Of a stretch of 64,000 nt of DNA, positions 50,985 to 63,123 are shown piece by piece; within the stretch, counting starts at the first letter, position 1; the number at the start of each line of letters is the position of its first letter. The position numbers and the translations under genes were made by a program. The notes below the pieces were generated by a model. It ran no database searches, was not told the DNA's origin, and saw only the letters and a program-made list of their open reading frames with translations. The DNA is from Rallus limicola. Lineage: Eukaryota; Chordata; Aves; Gruiformes; Rallidae. The DNA lies in contig JAKCOZ010000003.1 in NCBI GenBank assembly GCA_022605955.1, positions 58,032,179 to 58,096,178 of the forward strand. The letters are read 5' to 3'.

Positions 50985-52545
50985 TTAGAATGCTTTAAGA
51001 TCATTGAGTCCGACCATTAACCTACCATCAAACCATGTCCCTGTGCACCATGTCTATGTGTCTTTTACATGCCTCAGGGATGGTGACTCAATCATTTCCC
51101 TGCATAGCCCATTTCAACAATTGATAACTATTGTTACTTTGGAGTCCAACACCCACCTGACTAGCACCTCCATTCACATAGATGTAAACAGCAGCAAGAT
51201 TTCCCCTCTGCCTCCTCTTCTCCAGGCTGAACAGCCCCAGCTTCCTCAGCCTCTTCTCATAAGACCCCTGATCAGTCTAGTCACCCTTCTCTACAACCTC
51301 TCCAGCACCTCAATGTCCTTCCTATACTGTGGGTCCCAAAGCTGCACACAGTACCTGATGTGCAGCCTAACCTTGGCTGAGTACAGGGTTAAGATCACCT
51401 GTCTGGTCCCGCTGGTCACACTGTTCCCGATTGAGGCGGATGCCATGGGCCTTCTTGGCCATCGAAGCAACCTGCCATCTTATGCACTGCCCGTTTACAT
51501 TCTGCCAGCTCATCTACAGCCAGCTTTTGACCAACACCCCCGCGTCATTTTCTGTCACACAGCTTTGCAGCCACTCTTCCCCACGCCTGTAGCATTGCCT
51601 GGGGTTGTTGTGACCCCAGTACAGGACCTAGCACTAAGCCTTGTTAAACTTCATAACAGTTGGCCCTCAGCCCATCGTCCAGCATGTCCAGATCCTTCCA
51701 TACAGCAGGTCAACACTTGCAAGCAAATCAACACTCCTGCCAAAATTGGTGTCATCTGCAAACTTACTGAGGATGTCCTCCACTCTCTAATTCAGATTAT
51801 TGATAAAGATATTAAAAACAACTGCCCTTGGTAGCCCACCCTGGGAAACACCACTTGTAACCAGCCACCAAATGGATTTAGCTCCACTGACTACAACTCT
51901 TTAGAACTGGCCATCCAGACAGTTTTTTACCCACCAAAGACTACAACTGCCCAAGCTGTAGGCAGGCAGTTTCTTCAGGAGAATGCTGTGTAAGATGGTG
52001 TCAAAGGCTTTGCTAAAGTCCAGGTAGACAACATCAACAAACTCCCCCATCTACCAAGCAGGTCCACTTGTCATAGAGTATCCGGGTAGTCAAGCAGGAC
52101 CTACCCTTCATAAGCCCATGCTGACTGGGTCTGATACACGGGTTGTCTTGTACATGGTGTGTGATGGCACTCGGTACGATCTGCATCATAATCTTCCCTG
52201 GCACCAAGGTCAGACCAATAGGCCTGTAGCTCCCCAGATCATCCACCCACCCTTCTTGTAGATGGGCATCGCACTTGCTAATCTCCAGTCACCTGGGACC
52301 TCTCAAATGCTGCTGATAAATGATGGAAAGTGGTACTTCTGCCAGCTCCCTCAGTACCCTGGGCTGGATCCCACCCAGTCCCATAAAACTCTGTGTGTGT
52401 GTAGTGTAACAGGTTGCTAACCATCTCCACTTGGATTATGAGAGACTCATTCTGGTCCTGGTCTCTGACTTCCAGATCAGGGGGCTGGACACCCTGAATG
52501 CACTGATCTTACTGCTAAAGACTGAGGCAAAGAAGAGGAAGTAAT
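50985..52545 (-). mobile_element. longest CR1 LINE copy, about 1.56 kb, with reverse-transcriptase remnants
   Basis: A minus-oriented CR1 of a subfamily whose tail reads AAGATCATTGAGTCCGACCA. From left to right it passes the 3' region (TCTTCTCCAGGCTGAACAGC), the C-terminal domain, the palm (reverse complement of the CAAACTTACTGAGGATGTCC block) and the fingers. On the minus strand at 52246-52034 the translation reads SYRPIGLTLVPGKIMMQIV and PSQHGLMKGRSCLT, typical CR1 reverse-transcriptase motifs. KAFDT-type coding is seen at about 52000. It is frame-broken and lacks the 5' half (endonuclease and ORF1), so it is inactive. It has the same sense as WDR70. A 276-codon open frame on the + strand (51004-51834) is antisense to the element and not a gene. 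Confidence 0.93.
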
Positions 52546-53110
52546 CCAGCCACACCTCCCACTCCTATGCTCGCTACAGCCAGCCAGCGCTGGCTTAAGA
52601 GCAGAGCACACCCTTCAGCCTGACACCACTGCAGCACCGTAAGTTCTGTCTGGGAAGCTGCATCAGTCTTGGGGGGCTGTCTGGGAAGCTGCATCAGTGT
52701 TGGGGGGTGCAGAGCTGAGAAAGGCCACGGCTTTCTGCTGGGTGGGTACCATTGCTCCCTGGTTACACTGGTAGAGCGTCAGTGCCCTTCCTGCATTCCC
52801 TTCTGCACAATCTACTGGGTGCACTGCTGCACCATGCCATTTGCCAACAGTGGTCATGAACAGTCCCTAAAGGGCTTCTTTTATACATGGGTGGAGGGTG
52901 CAGGGCCTTGAAAACCTTTTCTTCTGGCCACACCGAGGTCTCTTCAGATGCTGTTGCATGAGCTGTGGGCTCCTGGCAGGTCTCAGCTCTCCCTCAGGTT
53001 CTCCTGAGTTAGGAACTCCCTTGTGCACCACAATGAATCTCTCCACCATGGGTCATGCTAACACCCAAGCTGCTCACCCCAGTGACTAAGAAACTCCTGC
53101 AAGTTTTGTA
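52546..53110. other. unidentified GC-rich block next to a CR1
   Basis: The base composition stays high after the CR1 homology ends, but the expected upstream part of CR1 does not continue. It contains a 31-bp tandem duplication (52646-52707) and overlapping short open frames on both strands, none recognised. It could be a solo LTR, another repeat family, or flanking DNA carried along by the insertion. I could not find a clear TG...CA pair with a target duplication, so I leave the type open. Confidence 0.35.
52646..52707. repeat. tandem duplication of a 31-bp unit
   Basis: The unit beginning CTGTCTGGGAAGCTGCATCA is present at 52646-52676 and 52677-52707 with about one mismatch (CTT versus GTT after CAGT) before a G6 stretch. 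It sits inside the unidentified GC-rich block. Confidence 0.93.
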
Positions 53111-55539
53111 AGCAGTGGATCAGCAGCACTGCACTCACTTCATCTTGGATTCATCAGAACTTAACAAGCAACTGCAACTAATACATGTTGAGTATTTTGC
53201 ACTGCCATGTAAAACAGACTGATAGAACTGAAGAGACGAATACAACTGAAGTAAAATGCATTTTTCCTCTCATCAAGAAAGAGCTTGATGATCATGTTAA
53301 CATAAGCATCGGGTTGATAAGAACCTCTATACTAGTATAGCAGCAACCTGATTGGTGAGCCATCTCTTTTAAATTATACAAGTTTTAATGACATGAATGA
53401 AAACAATACACCATTGGTGCAAACCAATCCTTGACCTTTGACTGTGCAATTTACTTAATTCCTGCATACCCGTTTCCTCGTCTTAAAATTTTAAATAATA
53501 TCTATCATAAGGAATGTGCCAAAAGGTTTTAATTCAGCAACGTTGGTAAAGTTCTTAAAACTCCTCAGGGATAGAGTTATTCTTAGCAGACACACTACAG
53601 TCAGCAAAACTAAACAATCATATCTCTAGAGAGCAAGCTGTCTACAGACTATACTTTTCAACAGTTCTCCAACTGTGATTGTAAAAAGGTGTTCAGTCAA
53701 ATGGTTACTCAAGGATCTCGAGACACAAATTTACGTATACTGTCCTACTTAGTGACAAATATTTGTCTACAGACTTACTGAACTTACTAATAAATTAGTA
53801 TAAGGGATTAAAAATGGTAGGTCACCAGCTAGTCATGCAAAGAAGATCTACAGCCACAGGGTGAAGGTAGGGGGCTGGTGGTTAAAAATTACAGCATGTC
53901 TAAGTTACTGCAGGAAGGAAGGACAATTTCCTATTTAGCTCCCACAGCTGGTTCCAATTCTATTACTGTTTCGATTACTAATTCTCCCATGCCACCCATA
54001 AATTACCTTCAAAACACTAACATTTAAGCTGTCTTATAGCAGCCCAATTTTATGTAATGTGACATAAGAATAAATTGCTAAGTGACTTTAACTATGCATC
54101 TGGAAAGAGGAAAAGATACATTTATATTGTACACGTGAGGTCCATGCTTGGAAGTAGCACACCTTTCTCCATGCTTCACTCAGGTACATCCCTTTAACAA
54201 AGCTTATGTCAGATGAAGGTAATGCATTATGGGCAAATGATGTGTCTCATACTGTTAAAAATATTGTAATACCCATACACACTGCAAATGATTTTCAAAA
54301 TGTTCACAGGACAAATACTGAGCACTAGATTAAAAAAAAAAAAATCACAGCTAGTATGAATATCTTGGTTTTATTTTTAATCATAAACCCCATCGTTTTT
54401 TAGAAATTTGCCCAAGGATTATAAAACATGCTGATCTTCTACATATTTATATGTCTTTCTATAGCATCTATAAATACTGACACCGCTCCAGCATACCATA
54501 TCAAAAATACTGATTTCTATGCACAGTGTCATCTGAAAACTCACAATTATTACAATTAAACCTGACCAGACACAAAACCAGAGACATACTGATTCCTACA
54601 TAGTGATTAAATTACTAGTATTCAGTATTGCTCACTTGTAGATTACACAGGAACAAAGACCCAAACACATTTTCCAGTGGTCTGATGCCCACATGTCAAA
54701 TACAACACTTTAAATTATTGTCATTCTTCACTGAGCCTGAGGTATAAAAGCATACTGAAGCAATGCTTTTACTTTTTAACCCAGACTAAAATAAAGATCC
54801 ATTGTCTAGACAATACAAAAAAAAATTAACTGTGTGCATGGAGAAAGAAGGCAAATAATAAAGAACATCATACTTTACTGAATTGCCTCATTTTACAGAC
54901 TTTTACGGACATTATGTTAAGACCTTGTATCTTTTTCTTACTCCATAACCATTAGAAAATGTAAAATGTAAACGTAAAAGATTAGATACATCCTATGAGA
55001 TTTTTCCTTAAATTATTTAATAGGCCTCTTGATCTTTTACCATCCATACTGGAAGTGTTATCAGTAAAGTCTTCTTCCTTTTACAATCTAAAATGTAAAT
55101 ACAATTAGATGATTCAAATTAAGTCACTATTATTCAGTTACATAATTTTGTTAATCTACCAAAGGTGAAGCTATATGTTGCTATTAATACATCTTGATCA
55201 TAATGAACAGTTAAAAATATACCATTAACTCATATCTCCACAGTACAGAGATTGCAATTTTGGATGATCAGATGATGCTCTACAGTAACTTTCTTCCAGA
55301 GTCAAGAGAGAAATGAGTAGTCCATAGATATAAGGAACACCAGATTTCAGACCATGTATCTACTATGTGCCAGCTATGAGATTTTCAATAAGTCCACTGC
55401 TCATGTGTCTAAGCATCAAGCCTTAAACAGGGATGAAAAGTCCCAGCTTGCAGGTGTGCTACAGTGATACATTAACAACTATGGTAGGTTCATTAATGCC
55501 TTTGAGCTGCTCAGAAACCATTATTACTGCCTATGATTA

Positions 55540-56100
55540 TCATGGAATGGGTTGGGTTGGAAGGGACCACGGTCATCTAGTCCTATTCCTCTGCAATAAA
55601 CAGGGACATGGTCTACTAGATCAGGTTGCTCAGAGTCATGTCCACCATGGCTATGAATGTTTCCAGGGAATGGGCATCTCCAACCTCTCTGGGCAACCTG
55701 TGCCACTGTCACACCACCCTTATTGTAAAAAAAAAAAAAAAATCTCCTCCTTATATCTAGTCTGAATCTACCCTCCTTGAGTTTAAAACCATTACCCTTT
55801 CTGCTATTTGGTAAAAGCCCTACAAAAAAAGTCAGTCTCCATCTTTTTTGGTAAGCTCCCTTTAACTACAGAAAAGCCACAGTAAGGTCTCTGTGAAGCC
55901 TCTCTGCTCCAGACTGAACAACCTCAACTCAATCAGCTTGTCTTCACAGCAGAGATGCTTCAGGTCTCTGGTCATCTTTGTGGTCCTCCTCTGGACTCAT
56001 TTCAAGTCCTCCCTAGCCAGGGGATCCTGGAGCTGGTCTCAGTACTCCAAGTGGGGTCTCAAAAGGCTGGATGGGCAGAATCACCCCCATTGGTCATACT
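55540..56100 (-). mobile_element. CR1 LINE 3' end, about 560 bp, minus orientation
   Basis: Read on the + strand it starts TCATGGAATGGGTTGGGTTG, then GGAAGGGACCACGGTCATCT, AACCTCTCTGGGCAACCTGT, TGCTCCAGACTGAACAACCT, GGTCCTCCTCTGGACTCATT and CTCAGTACTCCAAGTGGGG. An A run (55727-55742) has expanded inside it, where CR1 normally has a short TAAAGAA stretch. It is moderately diverged. It ends just before a second CR1 of opposite orientation. Confidence 0.93.
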
Positions 56101-56191
56101 GGAACTGCATGCAATTTAACTTACTTATTCAGATGGATGAGAGACCTGAGATGATCTCCTTAGAACCTGTAGTTAAAACAAGTGTAGTATT

Positions 56192-56829
56192 TGAGCAAGC
56201 AGTGTGCCCTGGTGGCCAAGAAAGCCAATGGGATCCTGGGGTGCATCAGGAAGAGTGTGTCCAGCAGGTCGAAGGAGGTGATCCTCCCCCTCTACTCTGC
56301 GTTGGTCAGGCCCCACCTGGAGTACTGTGTCCAGTTCTGGGCCCCCTGGTATAAAAAAGACAGGGACCTTCTGGAGAGAGTCCAGAGAAGGGCGACAAAG
56401 TTGATTAGGGGCCTGGAACATCTACCCTACGAGGAAAGGCTGAGTGAGCTGGGGCTGTTCAGCCTGGAAAAAAGAAGACTTAGGGGGGACCTAATTAATG
56501 TCTATAAATATCTTAGACATGGGTTGCAGGGGGAATTGGACAGCCCCTTTTCAGTGGTCTGTGGGGACAGGACTAGGGGCAATGGCTTTAAGCTAGAGCA
56601 TAGGAAGTTCCGCACCAACATGCGGAAGAACTTTTTCACAGTGAGGGTGACGGAGCAGTGGAATAGGCTGCCCAGGGAGGTGGTGGAGTCTCCTTCTCTG
56701 GAGATATTCAAGTCTCGTCTGGACGCCTATCTATGTAGTATGAGATAGGGAGCCTGCTTTGGCAGGGGGGTTGGACCCGATGATCTCTTGAGGTCCCTTC
56801 CAACCCCTAAGATTCTGTGATTCTGTGAT
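56192..56829 (+). mobile_element. best-preserved CR1 LINE copy, 3' 640 bp with open ORF2 C-terminus
   Basis: A + oriented CR1, 5'-truncated, running to an intact 3' end with CCCTTCCAACCCC and the terminal ATTCTGTG octamer repeated (56813-56829). The open frame 56191-56748 (185 codons) is uninterrupted and ends at the natural ORF2 stop. It covers the C-terminal part of the protein: [51 protein letters not shown], and [20 protein letters not shown]. This part lies beyond the reverse-transcriptase catalytic site, so the fragment cannot mobilise itself. The lack of stops suggests it is the youngest CR1 in the window. Confidence 0.96.
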
Positions 56830-59800
56830 TTACACAGCAAGCCCTTCTCATTGTAGAAGGGCCAATCTGAGATTACTGTCAGTGTGTCACAAGGCTTCTC
56901 CCCTGCCTTTTCAGCAAGAACAATGGCATAGAGTGAAGTCAGATGGTGTATTAATTATCAGCAGCTGCCAGAGTTATTTCAAAAACCGTGTGAAATCTAA
57001 AGCAACGTTGTTTTCTTTGATGAGAGATTAGTGGTTACAGATTAAACATAAATTTACTATTATTTACTCATCCTATTTCAAATGCACAAATACTACACAT
57101 GTAGGAATTTGGCTTCTCATATCAACTCCTGTCCTACCCATGTCTTTTTTCTAAAAAAGAAACCGAAAAATCACAGATATTTTTTCTTTTAGATCATCTG
57201 TGCCTCAATCACTCCTGATTTTTTTAATCTTCCAAACCTGTAATATGTACAAGCAGCTTTGAACCAAAACCAGTTATTAGGAAGTTGCCCTAATCAATTT
57301 AGTTCTGAAAGTGAGACAGCTACATTAGTGATTATGCAACCATCAGAGAAAATATACAAAATATATAAAATATACAAAGATATTTTCTAGTCTACATATA
57401 AATTTGGTTTAAAATGCTCCAAATAACAATTTTAACACCTCTGAACAAAATGGCAGTGCCAAGGAAGGTTGCAGGGGAAAAAAAAAAAAATCTTACTATA
57501 CTTAGAAGGCAAGTAGGTGTGACACTTTCATAACTGCAAGAAGGAAACATGAATTGTGCAATCCCACATTTAATTTTTTTTTTCTCTCCATACCTTTCAG
57601 AACAATACTTAGCATAATACTAACTCATCTGACATTTCCCTCTCTCACAAAAAGGAGAGGACCCACACCATCTTCTTAACTCCACTGAGTTACTGCACTG
57701 GCAAGGGTTTTCTCATATTACTGATTCTTATTTACCTAATTCACCTCTCTATCATTTAGCTGCTGTGTATTACAAAAGATCTGCTATCACAAATCTGACT
57801 GTATACACAGTACTTCAAGGTGTACCTGAATACAACTTTTTCTCCTAATCAGCCAGAGAAGTTGGGTAATTCCTAAGACACTTTTCCACCCACTCAAACG
57901 TGGTTGCAGAGTCCATCATGAAGTTATTCCCTCAAATTATCAGACATGGTCACAGCTTCCATTAGTTTCTACACTCCCAAGAGGTAAAATAATGCAAATT
58001 GCATTAAACTACATAGAATTAAACTACAGCTGACAACTATTATTTTTTGACAGGATAGAACTAGTTTTTCTAACTGTCATGTGATTTGGCTACAGGCTGA
58101 TTTAAAGTAGCATGATAAATAGCATAGTTATAACTAATTTTGATTTAGCAATATTCATCTTACTCTGGGGAGTTAGTATTTTCCTGAAAATGCAGTGAGT
58201 TAGTTGACTACTGATCATTCTATATTCAAACACTGATTCGAGTTTCTTATTTGGACTACAGGACTTCAGGAAATCACTGAAAACTACCACTGGGCCTTCT
58301 TACTCTGTTCAATGTCTCATAATTGCCTTCTGTAAGAATAATATTTTATGGACAGCAACTGGACAAAGCTGGGTACTATTTAAAACATTAATTCGAGATA
58401 ATTAAAAGGATCTGCCCTTAAAATTGCTGGTGTTAAAAGCAGACACTTCCTTTATTACTCATTACTTATAGGCTTGAGCAATCACAACACAAACATAAGC
58501 ATTAATTTGATTAAAAACCTGTATTTCCAAGACTCCTTTTCAGAAAGGAAAAAAATATGACATGGACTTGCCAGAAATAGGGATACAAGCAGGAAGAGGA
58601 CACAGAGGATTCACGGGGTGCCTGATCCCTACCAAGGCATCTTAGGAAGAAATATCAATTATGACAGGTCTGTTGCAGAGTAAAAACAAAACTCCCCAAA
58701 CAACTGGCTGCCCTCACCAAAGAAACTGCTGTAGTCTCGCTGAAGTAAACACAAGTATATAGATGGAAAAGGATCTTTCAACCTCAAATAATGATCCTGT
58801 GCTGCATAAGCTAATGTTTTTAGCTATCTGAATTAAGCCTTGTTTTAGAAACCTGAGCAGTAAGCAGCTTATCCCTATTGCACTAACATCCTGTGTGAAT
58901 CTTTTTTTTATGTTGGGAAATAAAGGTTACATAATATATCATGTTTTCACTACTCTTCCACATGATGCTTAAGATATGAAAAGGATTTTTGCTTTTCAAA
59001 GTAATGCTTTACTTGAAAATCAAACACAAAAATCTAATACACCTGTCCTCAAATATAAGACCTTATAAGCTTTTTTCAGTTTTGTTGTATTTTGTCTGTC
59101 ATTAAATAGCCTTTGGAGACATTTCAAGATGCTTTTCTATAAAAATAACAGATACAAAACTGATAACTTTTACAATTACAATAAAATACTGCCCGTAGAA
59201 TAAAAGAATAAACAGTTCTGTAAGTGCACTCACTTGAACCCAATTAAGAGCTTTAAACACATTTCAGAAGCCTGAGAACCAGACCAGGGGGAAAATGGAC
59301 AGTTAATAACAATTAATATGAATGACTCTTTACAATTCTTCAGTTCCTTTGGAGAACATAACTCTTAGGGCTTTTGAAAGGAGAGCAGAAATATTTTCTA
59401 ACATATTCCCATAAAATTTTATTATATGAGCATCTATTAATCTTCAGTTATAACAATACATCAAATGAACATTTATGAATAGTACACAAGCAACTCAGCA
59501 AAATACTATTCAATATTCTAACAATTTTTAAATAATGGTGTTGGGTATTAAAATACAAAAAAAGATAAGGAGTAAAGGAAGTAAGTTCAGGTATGATTGC
59601 TGTGCAATCTGGACAGTGTTACCATCAAGTATGTATAGTCCCTGTATAGTGCTAAGTGCCCACCTGCAAATAAAAGATGCCATTGTAGCAGTTGTAAAAC
59701 ATTACATGCTGTAGTATCATGTTCATTAAAATCCAAAGCCATCTTTTACACAAACAGCAGACATCCCAAGAGTCAACAATATTGCTCTCCAAGGATACCA

Positions 59801-62800
59801 CTGGAGCAGCCTACAGTTCAAACAGTTTAACATAACTCATTTGTTAATTGAAAATCCTGTGAACATTTGTTTTGGAATGGAAATGTAACTGCATTTCACT
59901 TCCACTCTTCCTTCAAATATAGCCCTTCTAAATTATTTAATCACCTCCACCATAAATATTTCAAATACTTCCTATCATCCGCTTTTTCTTCTTCATTCAA
60001 ACAAGAGTTTGTATTTCTGTATTTCTCATTATTCTGTTAAGAGCATAAACCACTTTTTCAAAAAGACAGCATTCACATGCAGATGCAAAGAATACTTGCT
60101 ATATTCAGTTTTTGTATTCCAGTGATGCCAAGTGGCAAATACATCATTAGTATTGCTGTTACCTGCCTTTCCAAATTTAGAAATATTCTATATTCTAAGA
60201 AGGATAGAAAAAGATAGATCCCAACTTCTACTGAAGTAGTATTTAGGATCAGATGTTCATATGTCACTGCACAAATGCAATTTCCTAACATTTCCAACTA
60301 CATATTCTTGTTAAATAATACTGTCTCAACCATATGGTCCTGTGACTGAGATACACATGAAGAATACGTGCTTAGAAAGACTGAATTTTTTTTTTCCAGA
60401 GGTAGGATACAGAATTGTACAGCATCAAGGTTACTCATACTTCAAACATACTTGGCAGGAAAAAGAAAAAAACATGAAAAAAAAATCTACTCTCCATCTA
60501 AGGACAGCAGAGGACATTAGCTTCCACAAAATCTTCTAGCTATAAAGAAAACAAGGATCTCAAGAGACCTAAGCATGAGCTTGCAAAGAGTAAAAACAGG
60601 TCATAAAATCTCTAGACTTTGTTAAGAAGGACATTAGTAACAATAATCATATTCTCTATTACATTTCATTTAATGGTACTAAGGTCACCTCTGACTACAT
60701 CGAACAAAGTCAATGAATATATGCCTAATTTTCTCACAAAATATTTCTATAAACAAACTCATAGAACTAAGTATCTACTATCTGTAGAGAAAATGGTCTC
60801 AAGCATCTCATGTTCATTCATGTTACTAATTAATTGAAACCAATACAACTTCAACATAAAAGCATGGCATAGCATGATATACAGCAAAGAGGTCTCAGCC
60901 CTACTATGCTCCATAGAACTGGTAGAAATCCTGTAAGCAAACTGGTTTTCTCTGGGGACACCAGGTAATCATGAACTCTGAGGCAACTGGGTTGGAAAGC
61001 AGAGGAGCAAATACCCCACACCTTTTTATGAATGATAAACTACCTAAGAGAATCTCTGTTTGCTTCCTCTTGTACATTCTTCATACAATGCTCTCCAGCT
61101 TACGTTAACTATTCCTTCCCTTCCAGCTTCTGATTGATTTTCTCATATTCTTACACTAACATTCATTACACAAAACTTAGGTGCTTGATTTGGTTTTCTT
61201 TTATTTTTTATGAAGCTTGCAAATACTTTCCCAATCTTTCCCATTGTTTGCAACATGTGCAACTACATAAATATTCCTTAACAAAAAATCCATGATTTGT
61301 TCCAAGTTTAATATAAAGAAAACATTATCCTGATAATTATAGCAGGAATACTGTCAAGACCTAAGAACATATTGTGCACATACATGACAAAACTGTTTTC
61401 CTCTGGATTATAGAGGAAGGTAAGGCAAAAGGAAATTGTAAGGAATTGCTACCTATTTTTCATCAACGTATCAATGACCACACAGCACTTCAAAAACAGT
61501 TCTCATCCTCAAAACCACTTTTCTGTCTCTATTACACACACACAAATTGCTTTGTTCAGCTTACTTCACTTTCTCTTCTTTAGACAAAATGAATCATGAT
61601 CGGGTAAATAAGATGAAGCAGTTACCAGAAGACATAGTTCTCGGCCTAAATGCTGTAACTTCTTAGGACAACTACAAATTCCTATAATATTTATTTATTA
61701 TTACACCACCATGATTTTTAGCCTGGTACCATAGCCAAATTCTAATTCAAGCAATGTCAGCCTACTTAAAATTCTCCATCTAAAGCAGCAGGAAATGGTT
61801 TTCTTCCATCTCGAACAGATGAGTATTACTGGTATGTCCTCTCAAACCTTTGCAAAAATTTAACAGTGTCTCAAAACAATTCTAAAACTTGGAATACAGC
61901 TATGCTATCATTTTGGAAATATGCCCAAATCAGAGTACAGCCTTGGAGAGTCCCAAGGCTGTACTTGTTTCAGGGACATAATTACAACATGATTAGTATC
62001 CCTTTGGTACTGCAAGGAGAAATAGTTCTCCATTACAAAGAAGAATCAGCTGTAACTAAGCCACAGACAGAAGATAAAGCCTTGCAAATCTATTTGGCAG
62101 ATTCTTCCAGCAACCACCTCTATACCTGTAGCTTCAAGTGAGGAAAAGTGTCACAACATACTAGTAGTCAGTTAAATTATGTTAAAGATCTCAGCACAAT
62201 TTCTAGTGACAGGTAAAACAGAACATGAATAAATACACTCTCTCATTAATGCCTTTTAAAAGGTGTCATACATTACCTTAAAAAATGCAGCTGTCCTAGA
62301 TTTAAAACTGTCCATGTCCTAACCTGACATGACTGCTTTGGCTAGTTCTCCTGTCCCCCTCAAAACAAATTTTATTTCAATCACATAAACACTGAATACT
62401 CTCCCAGTACATCTTACCAGGGCAAAAAAACTGGCCAAGACTGTACTGTTACTTCCCAGTCACAATATTTGCCACATTAAATTCTGCCATTATTAAGAAT
62501 CTGTCCTCTGAAATAAGTCCCTGCCTAAAACCAGAAACATTTTTCTTAAAGCTTTCCAAAAAGGTGTAGGTTTTGTGACAGAAAAACCTGAAAAGCTCCA
62601 GACTATAGAAGACACTTTTCCTTCCTCCCCATCCTCCACAGTTTACAACTATTTGAAAAACTGTCACTGACAACCAGACAGGTTTTTACATCATTATGAA
62701 AAGAACACTACAGAGAAGCCCTGATCATGGTTCAAATAGACAACTCTTCTCATTTTTCTTACTCCCCAAATTAGTGCAGGGCTTTCATACAAAAAGAAAA

Positions 62801-63123
62801 ACCATAATGAGAGGAAAGTATCAGAAGGAAGCGATACCCAATGTACCTGTTGTCTTTTAAATAAACTTGATTCAGCAGTACTTCTTACAATATTTGTGTA
62901 AGTACTTGAAAAGATACTATGCCTTTCCAAGAACCATCATTTATGGTATGAAAGGAGGTAAATTATACTAAATGAACAACTGATTAAATTTGTTAAATGT
63001 AAATACCATCAGTATTAACCCTGAATTTAAAAAAAAAAAAAAACCAAAAAATACAAATTACCAAAAATTGACATAAAAGAACAGATTAATTATGTAACAA
63101 ACTCTATTTTATGTAATAATGGA

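Noticed and set aside
51004..51834. 276-codon open frame on the + strand as a protein-coding gene
   Set aside because: It is antisense to a CR1 element whose reverse-transcriptase motifs are on the minus strand. The translation has no domain and begins and ends within the repeat.
56191..56748. 185-codon open frame as a host gene
   Set aside because: It is the C-terminal part of CR1 ORF2 inside an element with an intact CR1 3' end.
55540..56829. single CR1 insertion with twin-priming inversion
   Set aside because: Both halves carry a CR1 3' terminus, so they must be two separate elements.
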